Shown here: positions 33,218 through 38,896 of the stretch, piece after piece
How positions within the stretch are numbered: position 1 is the stretch's first letter
Layout: every line of letters begins with the position of its first letter
Source: Nitrospirota bacterium
GTDB taxonomy: Bacteria > Nitrospirota > Nitrospiria > Nitrospirales > UBA8639
Length of the DNA stretch: 38,896 bases
Direction of reading: 5' to 3'
Assembly (NCBI GenBank): GCA_003695915.1
Contig: RFGF01000016.1
Span: 1-38,896 of the forward strand
Program-made: the position numbers and the translations under genes
The notes under the pieces: model-generated
Seen by the model: the letters and a program-made list of their open reading frames with translations, nothing else
What the model was told of the DNA's origin: nothing
The model's database searches: none

Positions 33218-34795
33218 TTAATGTCCCTCACCAGGGAGAGCTATTTGATGCGAGGCAACGAGACCCTGTGCAGACAAATAGGCCGTCAGCGGTTCGAGCA
33301 GATAATAAACACAGAGATAGCCGAGCCCCGTCATGACGATCGTATAGGGTAAAGCCATCCACACCATCCGTCCGTACGACAACCGAATCAGCGGAGCGAT
33401 ACTGGAGGTGAGCAGAAACAAAAAGGCGGCTTGCCCATTGGGCGTGGCCACACTGGGGATATTGGTGCCGGTATTGATCGCGACTGCCAAGAGATCGAAT
33501 CGCTCGCGATCGATGATGCCGGCTTGCAGCGCTCGCAGCACTTCATTGATGTACACCGTGGCCACGAACACATTGTCGCTGATCATTGAGAGGACACCGT
33601 TCATGAGATAAAACATCCCGATTTGATGGCCACCTTCCAGACTCAAACCGAATCGAATGATGTCTGAGAACAAGGCTTGCTCTTGGATCACGGCCACAAT
33701 GGCAAAAAAGACTACGAGCAGCGCAGTAAAAGGGAGCGCTTCCTTGAAGGCTTCTCCCAATTGATGCTCTTCGATGATACCGTTCAGGGCGGTCGTGAAC
33801 ACAATGACCGATAAGCCAATGATACCCACTTCTGCGAGATGAAACGCGAGAGCAATAATCAACCAGACCGCCGCCACGGCCTGGACAACCAGGCGCGCAT
33901 GGTCGCGCGGCGTGCGTTTCTTTGCTTGCTGCCGATCAAATTCGACCAAGACTTCTCGAATCGCTGGAGGGAGGCGATAACCATAATCAAACCATCGCAG
34001 CCGCTCCAACAGGAGGCACGTCAGAAGCCCGCCTGCAAAAACAGGGATCGTTACCGGCGACATTCGAAAAAAAAACTCCATAAAATGCCACGAGGCTTTA
34101 TCCCCGATGAGCAGATTTTGGGGTTCTCCCACCAGCGTACACACCCCTCCAAGCGCCGTCCCCACAGCACCATGCATGAGCAAATTTCGCAAAAATCCCC
34201 GAAATTCCTCCAACTGCGCTCGGTGCCCGGGCTGAACATCCTGATCGCTCGTCGGGTCGTGGACGGCCTGCAGCCCTTTGCCCGAGGCCACGCGATGATA
34301 AATGCCATAGAAGCCCACTGACACCGCGATCATGACGGCTGTGACCGTCAGGGCATCAAGAAAAGCAGACAAGAACGCCCCCATCAGGCAAAACATAAAC
34401 GCCAAGAAGATCTTGGATCGTACGCCGAGCAACAGCTTCGTGAAAATGAACAGTAACAATTCTTTCAGAAAATAAATGCCCGCGACCATGAAGATGAGCA
34501 ACAGAATCACCTGAAAATTGTTCAAGGCCTCATGATAGACCGTTTCCGGACTGGCCATTCCGATGGCCACGGCCTCGATCGCCAACAGCCCGCCAGGTTG
34601 GAGCGGATAACTTTTCAATGCCATCGCCAGCGTAAAAATAAATTCCAGAATCAAGATCCATCCCGTGACGAACGGTCCCACCGTGACCAACAGCACGGGA
34701 TTTCCGATCAAACAGGCCAACACCATGAGTTTGTACCAACCCGGAGCATGGTCCAAAAAATTTTCACTCAACGCATGGGTAAGTCGTGTAGCCAT
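33218..34795 (-). CDS. nhaB: NhaB-family Na+/H+ antiporter
   Basis: The protein is 525 residues, start [20 protein letters not shown] with AAAGG upstream. The first residues match NhaB closely (FLGxxPxWYK-like opening, then [20 protein letters not shown]). Further NhaB marks are [20 protein letters not shown], the segment [38 protein letters not shown] and [20 protein letters not shown]. About 12 helices are visible and the length is typical. NhaB exchanges Na+ for H+ at the inner membrane. With NhaD and the Mrp set, this gives three kinds of Na+/H+ exchanger in one island. A regulator gene is divergent upstream. Confidence 0.93.
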   Translation of the reverse strand: MATRLTHALSENFLDHAPGWYKLMVLACLIGNPVLLVTVGPFVTGWILILEFIFTLAMALKSYPLQPGGLLAIEAVAIGMASPETVYHEALNNFQVILLLIFMVAGIYFLKELLLFIFTKLLLGVRSKIFLAFMFCLMGAFLSAFLDALTVTAVMIAVSVGFYGIYHRVASGKGLQAVHDPTSDQDVQPGHRAQLEEFRGFLRNLLMHGAVGTALGGVCTLVGEPQNLLIGDKASWHFMEFFFRMSPVTIPVFAGGLLTCLLLERLRWFDYGYRLPPAIREVLVEFDRQQAKKRTPRDHARLVVQAVAAVWLIIALAFHLAEVGIIGLSVIVFTTALNGIIEEHQLGEAFKEALPFTALLVVFFAIVAVIQEQALFSDIIRFGLSLEGGHQIGMFYLMNGVLSMISDNVFVATVYINEVLRALQAGIIDRERFDLLAVAINTGTNIPSVATPNGQAAFLFLLTSSIAPLIRLSYGRMVWMALPYTIVMTGLGYLCVYYLLEPLTAYLSAQGLVASHQIALPGEGH

Positions 34796-34979
34796 CCATA
34801 ATCCTTTCTTCGGTTACGAACGTTCTTCGTCGGCATCAGCACGGCCTCGGCGCTCATCGATCTTGCCTTGCCAATAGCCCTTCAATGGCTCCCTCTGTGC
34901 TCTCCGAAACAGAAGATGATACAATGGTTGGCGACCTTGAACAATCGACAATCACTGCATTTTCTGGACATGAAGGCCG

Positions 34980-36371
34980 ATGCGAGCGACGATTTTTGTC
35001 ACCGACGACGATGAGGCGATTCGTTCCTCGATCGCCCGCCGTCTCACCCGCCGCCAACATACGGTTCGTACCTTCGAGTCCGGCGAAGCCTTGCTGGATG
35101 CGCTGGATCACGAAACGCCGGACATTATTCTGTTGGACCTCAAAATGCCCGGCCTCAACGGTCTCGAGACGTTGAAGGGGATCCGGCCGAAGGCTCCCCA
35201 TACGCTGGTGATCCTTCTGACCGCCTATGGCACCGTCGAAGACGCCGTCGAAGCGATGAAGCTAGGAGCGTACGACTTTTTGATCAAAAGCGTGGACCTC
35301 GCTGCCGTCGATCCTGTCGTCAATCGAGCGCTGGAGTATCTTAAATTGCAGCGCCGTGTCGCCTTTGAAATGGAGGGGACTGCAGGACGCTATGCTCTTC
35401 ATAATTTGATTGCGGAAAGCCCCCGGATGCGCACGCTTGTCGCCCAGATCCAGGAACTGGCTCAGAATCCCAAAACGACGGTTCTCCTTGAAGGAGAAAC
35501 CGGAACCGGCAAGGAATTCATCGCTCGGGTCATTCATCACAACGGCCCGCGGGGGAGCGGACCGTTTGTCGGTGTCAATTGCACGGCAATTCCGCACGAA
35601 TTGTTCGAAAGCGAATTTTTCGGATATGAACGAGGTGCATTCACCGGCGCCTTTCAAAGAAAGCCTGGATTTTGCGAACAAGCCGAGGGAGGAACGCTGT
35701 TTCTGGATGAAATCGGGGATCTCGACCTTCCCATGCAGGCTAAATTGCTTCGTGTCCTGCAAGAACGATCCATCAAGCGGCTGGGAGGCCGAGAGGACAT
35801 CGAGGTCGATTTCCGTTTAATCGCGGCGACGAATCGCGAGTTGCGGAAAGAAGTGCAACAAGGGCGCTTTCGGGAGGATCTCTTTTTTCGGCTCAATGTG
35901 GTCTCGCTTCAGCTTCCTCCGCTCCGCCAACGAACAGAAGACATCATTCCCTTGTGCTTGCGTGCACTCCTCAATCACAGCCGCGAATTCGGAAAAACCA
36001 TTACCGATATCGATGCCGAGGCCCGCACACTGCTCCAACGATATCCCTATCCCGGCAATATCCGCGAATTGGAAAACATCATCGAACGGGCGGTGATCTT
36101 TTGTAAGGGGAACACCGTGATGGCCGGCGATCTGCCCCAAGAAATCCGCGAGGCTCCGATCACCCCGGTCACCACTCTCCGAAAAGACCTGGAGCCGATT
36201 ATTCGGATCGAGATGGCCTTAGGCCAGCACACTCTCGAAGAGATCGAACACGCGGTGATCGAAGAGGCGCTGCGAATCGCTCACTACAACAAGAGTCAAG
36301 CCGCCAAATTGCTGGGAATGACCCGATTTGCGCTGGATCGACGACTGAAAAAAGGGACAGAGATCATCTAA
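34980..36371 (+). CDS. NtrC-type sigma-54-dependent response regulator
   Basis: The protein is 463 residues, with AAGG shortly before the ATG. A receiver domain covers residues 1-120: acidic DDDEAIR, the phosphorylated aspartate in IILLDLKMPG, a threonine in LLTAYG, and a lysine in DFLIKSVD (where most receivers have Lys-Pro). An AAA+ domain follows (about 145-370) with Walker A GETGTGKE, the sigma-54 contact GAFTGA and Walker B LFLDEIGD. A Fis-type helix-turn-helix ends the protein (NKSQAAKLLGMTRFALDRRL). All parts for activating sigma-54 promoters are present. No kinase lies beside it; a CHASE3 sensor begins 1.7 kb downstream. It is divergent from nhaB with 184 bases between, so it might control the island; this is a guess. 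Confidence 0.93.
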   Translation: MRATIFVTDDDEAIRSSIARRLTRRQHTVRTFESGEALLDALDHETPDIILLDLKMPGLNGLETLKGIRPKAPHTLVILLTAYGTVEDAVEAMKLGAYDFLIKSVDLAAVDPVVNRALEYLKLQRRVAFEMEGTAGRYALHNLIAESPRMRTLVAQIQELAQNPKTTVLLEGETGTGKEFIARVIHHNGPRGSGPFVGVNCTAIPHELFESEFFGYERGAFTGAFQRKPGFCEQAEGGTLFLDEIGDLDLPMQAKLLRVLQERSIKRLGGREDIEVDFRLIAATNRELRKEVQQGRFREDLFFRLNVVSLQLPPLRQRTEDIIPLCLRALLNHSREFGKTITDIDAEARTLLQRYPYPGNIRELENIIERAVIFCKGNTVMAGDLPQEIREAPITPVTTLRKDLEPIIRIEMALGQHTLEEIEHAVIEEALRIAHYNKSQAAKLLGMTRFALDRRLKKGTEII

Positions 36372-36543
36372 GAATGCCAGCCCTCGCATGTGCGGGACAA
36401 CGGGCCTCGCCATGCAGAGGTTTCTTCAATGACAGCAGCTCAAGCGGGTTTACTGGAAAGGCTCTGAGGGAAGGCCATGTCCATCGCAGGAGATGAAGGC
36501 AGGTAGCTGATGGACGATGTTCTCCAAGATGCAATGCACGTGT

Positions 36544-37140
36544 TCATGAAAGGCCGGTAGGATCGTCCACTGGAATCTGAATGACCAATCCCCCCATCAC
36601 ATCGTTTAATTTGAAATCCCGTTTTTTGCTTCTGGGATGAGCATTATGGCAGGCTACACAGGCTCGGCTCACCGCTCGATCTGGATAGATCGCTTTGAAA
36701 TACCGCTGCCCTTGCTGGTTCACGACCTCGGTTTCCACCACTTCTCCATATTTCATGACGTGTTCCAACGCTTGTCGTTCTTGATCCGATTCGGGCGAAT
36801 TCTCCGGATTGAGAGGCCAGAGACTGATTAACCGATATCGAAACGGCGCTCCCCGGACATGCAGGTTTCGCGAGGCTTCGCGCAGAAACTGCGCTGGAAG
36901 CGGAAGCGAACGATCTTCACGCCAATGTTCCGAAGCGGTCACGATCAGCATCGCTTCCATGCGATCGACCACATGCTGCGTGTAGAATGTTCGGTCCGCC
37001 TCGATAACCGCGTGCAAATAGTCGGCAACAATTCTGGGAGGGATCCCCGAACGACCACCGCTATGACGGCCGATGTTCCAGCCAAGAAGCCAGGCAAGCG
37101 TGACAAGCCCCACCATCATCACGAAAAATTTGGCGTTCAT
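36544..37140 (-). CDS. DUF3365 (Tll0287-like) haem protein, second copy
   Basis: The protein is 198 residues, start MNAKFFVMMVGLVTLAWLLG with AAGGG upstream. The hydrophobic N terminus is a signal anchor, so the bulk is periplasmic. The DUF3365 core spans about residues 35-190, with EVVNQQGQRYFKAIYPDRAV just before a single CVACHN haem site and a final beta segment (GGLVIQIPVDD). It shares fold and haem position with the gene at 10199-10957 but little sequence. It is convergent with the response regulator and probably senses redox or gas; the partner is not evident. Confidence 0.85.
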   Translation of the reverse strand: MNAKFFVMMVGLVTLAWLLGWNIGRHSGGRSGIPPRIVADYLHAVIEADRTFYTQHVVDRMEAMLIVTASEHWREDRSLPLPAQFLREASRNLHVRGAPFRYRLISLWPLNPENSPESDQERQALEHVMKYGEVVETEVVNQQGQRYFKAIYPDRAVSRACVACHNAHPRSKKRDFKLNDVMGGLVIQIPVDDPTGLS

Positions 37141-37473
37141 CTCAGTCCCTTCTTTGTGATGCAGGGAAAATGCGCTGCATGTTTCAGCCCTTCGGCTTTA
37201 CCTGGATCATAGCAACCCCCATCCCCGCATACCAGGGACCAGGACTCTCATGGCATAACGGTTGACGTGCCCGTGCAGTAGCTCGTTTCCATGGCTTTTT
37301 CTTCAAAGTGACGAAACCAGCTGGCTCAGGGCACATGAAGAACACTATGCGTGCACAAAGCTAGCGGGCAGTCGATTGTCTAACGTTTGGACGAGCGGAA
37401 AGCGCGATAAATTGGAAGAGAGGCGCGAAGTTGAAATTTCAAATAATTTCAAATAGAGGGAAGGAAGCCTTGG
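37141..37473. other. Intergenic, no recognised gene
   Basis: About 333 bases between the DUF3365 gene and the first tiny ORF. It starts with the ribosome site of the DUF3365 gene and becomes AT-rich near 37430-37460. I see no gene with a family motif and no clear terminator. Confidence 0.45.
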
Positions 37474-37551
37474 CTATCTCAATAAATTCAATTTGGAAAG
37501 GCCACCCAGCACCACAAGGCTCATGACGACGATAATAAGAACATGCTCCAT
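37474..37551 (-). CDS. Tiny membrane protein, 25 residues
   Basis: MEHVLIIVVMSLVVLGGLSK followed by LNLLR and a TAG. AAGGA lies 8 nt before the ATG at 37551; an ATG at 37560 adds three residues. It is one hydrophobic helix with a basic end, like small single-helix subunits of membrane complexes (KdpF, CydX, CcoQ type). Its first residues resemble those of the other tiny ORF at 37684-37743. Function unknown; a chance ORF is possible, but the good ribosome site and the twin support it. Confidence 0.45.
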   Translation of the reverse strand: MEHVLIIVVMSLVVLGGLSKLNLLR

Positions 37552-37660
37552 GTCATTCATCCTTCATGCTCGATCGAATTGCTCGGAACACAATCTAGAT
37601 GCGACAAATCGTGATGAAGGAACGAAACAGAGCGGAATTGCTCCTTTATGCCGGTGAGAT

Positions 37661-37676
37661 TTCACGAACTCGTGAA
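37661..37676. promoter_or_regulatory. Palindrome TTCACGA-AC-TCGTGAA, possible operator
   Basis: A perfect 7-bp inverted repeat with a 2-base centre lies between the two tiny ORFs, about 110 bases upstream of the 25-residue ORF start on the minus strand. The layout fits a dimeric repressor or activator site. No matching protein can be named. Confidence 0.4.
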
Positions 37677-37683
37677 GACTCGT

Positions 37684-37743
37684 TCATCCCAAGCGAAATG
37701 CAAGCATCCAGGCTGCAAACACGAGGAGAACAAAATGTTCCAT
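37684..37743 (-). CDS. Tiny membrane protein, 19 residues
   Basis: MEHFVLLVFAAWMLAFRLG followed by TGA, with AAAGGA 9 nt before the ATG at 37743. It is a single hydrophobic helix with an arginine near the end. It shares the MEH start, the following aliphatic run and a similar ribosome site (AAGGATG) with the ORF at 37474-37551 on the same strand. It is too short to assign; support comes only from the pairing of the two. Confidence 0.4.
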   Translation of the reverse strand: MEHFVLLVFAAWMLAFRLG

Positions 37744-38061
37744 CTGATGCCATCCTTTGTTAGGGGTTATTGTATCCTGATGATTTCTATTTGCTGTAAT
37801 AGAAGCAATCCGCATTCCATCATATATGATTCCCACGACAAACATTGAATTATCAGCAACTTAGAAAGTATCGAGCCGCTCGGGACCCGCTGACTGTCGG
37901 CTAGATCGAGCGATATCGCACAGCTCGCAATGCGCGAAACTGCTCACAGCGGCATCGTTTCATGACAGACTCCGAATATAGACAGATATAGACAGATCGA
38001 AACCATTTCCCGTACTCTCAAAAAGTAGAGGTTCTGCCTCCTATCTGATCTCAGACTTTTG
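37744..38061. other. Intergenic with a 10-bp tandem repeat
   Basis: About 318 AT-rich bases between the second tiny ORF and the sensor gene. It holds a perfect tandem repeat of ATATAGACAG (37976-37985 and 37986-37995) about 67 bases before the sensor start codon. A TACAAT box on the minus strand near 37777 could serve the tiny ORFs. No gene is recognised. Confidence 0.4.
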
Positions 38062-38896
38062 ATGGCCGGAATGCGCCAACTCTGTGCTCCTTCAAAGCTC
38101 TTTTTGGACTTGCCCATCGAGCGGAAATTGCTGCTCGTTTCGGCCGTTCCGGTTCTCGCCCTTCTGATCTTGAGCTTTCTGACTTACAAAAGCGTCACCA
38201 TGTTTTCTCATGATGAAGATCGGTTGAACCATGTCTATCATGTGCAAAGCGCTTCCGCTGAATACATGAGACTCGTGGTCGATTTGGAAACCGGGTTCCG
38301 CGGGTTTGTGCTGACTCAACAGCTGCAATTTCTCCAGCCCTATCAAGCCGCCAAAGCTCGGGTGTTGTCCGTCGGTCGGTCGCTCAAACAGATGGTGGCC
38401 AACAATCAGGACCAATCTCGCTTGATCGATACAACCCAGGAACTGGTTCGCCAATTGATGGCCGATAAAGATTATCTGATTGAGCGGGTGAAATCTGGAC
38501 ATACGGAAGAGGCTCTCGACTACATTATGAGGGAGAAAGGGCGTGCCTTAATGTTGGGCATTCGCGAAAATATGGCTCGGTTTGACAGGCGAGAGGTGGA
38601 ATTGTTGCGGGAAGCCTTAGCCAGCAGCTCTCAAGATCGTTCGATTCTCTTGAGCATCGTCGTGGGAGGAGGCGCGTTGGCATTGGTCCTTACCATCTTA
38701 CCGCTGCACCTCATCGCCCGATCCATTACCGGGCCTTTGGCCGCGCTTGCGAAATCCGTGGGGAGTGCATCAGGTGGGACCGTGCCCCAGGTTCCCATAC
38801 TGGACCAACGAGACGAAATCGGGGATCTCACTCGGGTCATGCATGCGATGAGCGCGCAAATCCAGCAGCACATCGATCAAATCCGCTGTTCTGAAC
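38062..38896 (+). CDS. CHASE3-HAMP membrane sensor (probable histidine kinase), 3' end outside window
   Basis: The plus strand is open from an ATG at 38062 (MAGMRQLCAPSKLFLDLPIE) to the window edge, about 278 residues; an ATG at 38071 is an alternative, and no strong ribosome site marks either. A first membrane helix (LLLVSAVPVLALLILSFLTY) is followed by a helical periplasmic CHASE3 domain with the typical VVDLETGFRGFVLTQQLQFL segment. A second helix (ILLSIVVGGGALALVLTILP) comes next, then a HAMP domain (ARSITGPLAALAKSV to DEIGDLTRVMHAMS). The catalytic part, expected to be a histidine kinase, lies beyond the edge. It might be the kinase for the response regulator at 34980-36371, with the same orientation, but this is only suggested by proximity. 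Confidence 0.85.
   Translation, partial: MAGMRQLCAPSKLFLDLPIERKLLLVSAVPVLALLILSFLTYKSVTMFSHDEDRLNHVYHVQSASAEYMRLVVDLETGFRGFVLTQQLQFLQPYQAAKARVLSVGRSLKQMVANNQDQSRLIDTTQELVRQLMADKDYLIERVKSGHTEEALDYIMREKGRALMLGIRENMARFDRREVELLREALASSSQDRSILLSIVVGGGALALVLTILPLHLIARSITGPLAALAKSVGSASGGTVPQVPILDQRDEIGDLTRVMHAMSAQIQQHIDQIRCSE

Noticed and set aside
37976-37995. Tandem ATATAGACAG repeat as a CRISPR or iteron
   Set aside because: Only two units of 10 bases with no spacers; it is too short for either.

Overview
The window reads as chromosomal DNA of an autotrophic, probably nitrite-oxidising bacterium of the Nitrospira type. This is inference from gene content (a large inorganic-carbon uptake locus, two periplasmic haem DUF3365 proteins, a CHASE3 sensor and an NtrC-type regulator) and moderate GC; no marker gene is present to prove it. 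Almost all genes are on the minus strand. Both ends cut a gene: a DNA methyltransferase on the left and a sensor protein on the right.

Region 1 (1-7920) is a three-gene, tightly packed defence-type operon transcribed leftward: a UvrD-family helicase fused to a RecB/Cas4-like nuclease, an SF1 helicase fused to a phospholipase-D nuclease and zinc fingers (an architecture like Mokosh type II), and a type III (Mod-like) adenine methyltransferase that runs off the window. Region 2 (7921-10198) is a scrap zone: a broken copy of the 3' end of the neighbouring DUF3365 gene, a truncated type III restriction-subunit start, a DUF2283 gene, an IS30 transposase remnant, and a DUF433 antitoxin with a twice-frameshifted PIN-like toxin.

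Region 3 (10199-34795) is an unusually complete island for inorganic carbon and Na+/H+ handling. Its core is one long leftward operon: dabA, mrpE, mrpF, mrpG, a DUF4040 (MrpA C-terminal-like) gene, mrpB, mrpC, mrpD, a NuoL-like subunit with four 27-residue repeats at its C terminus, a NuoM-like subunit and a PII-like regulator. It has a recognisable promoter and a roughly 240-nt structured leader ending in a strong intrinsic terminator with a possible antiterminator pairing, so it may be controlled by a riboswitch or attenuator. A DUF2294 (MpsC) gene is divergent from dabA. Around the core sit a probable LCIB-type carbonic anhydrase, NhaD and NhaB antiporters, two SulP transporters with STAS domains, two CBS-pair proteins and a membrane PAS-GAF protein. 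My reading is that the Mrp/NuoL/NuoM membrane arm uses ion gradients to drive CO2 hydration by DabA, that the SulP proteins bring in bicarbonate, and that the Nha proteins recycle Na+ and set pH.

Region 4 (34796-38896) is regulatory and redox-sensory: a sigma-54 response regulator, a second DUF3365 haem protein, two tiny look-alike membrane ORFs that both begin MEH, and the start of a CHASE3-HAMP sensor.
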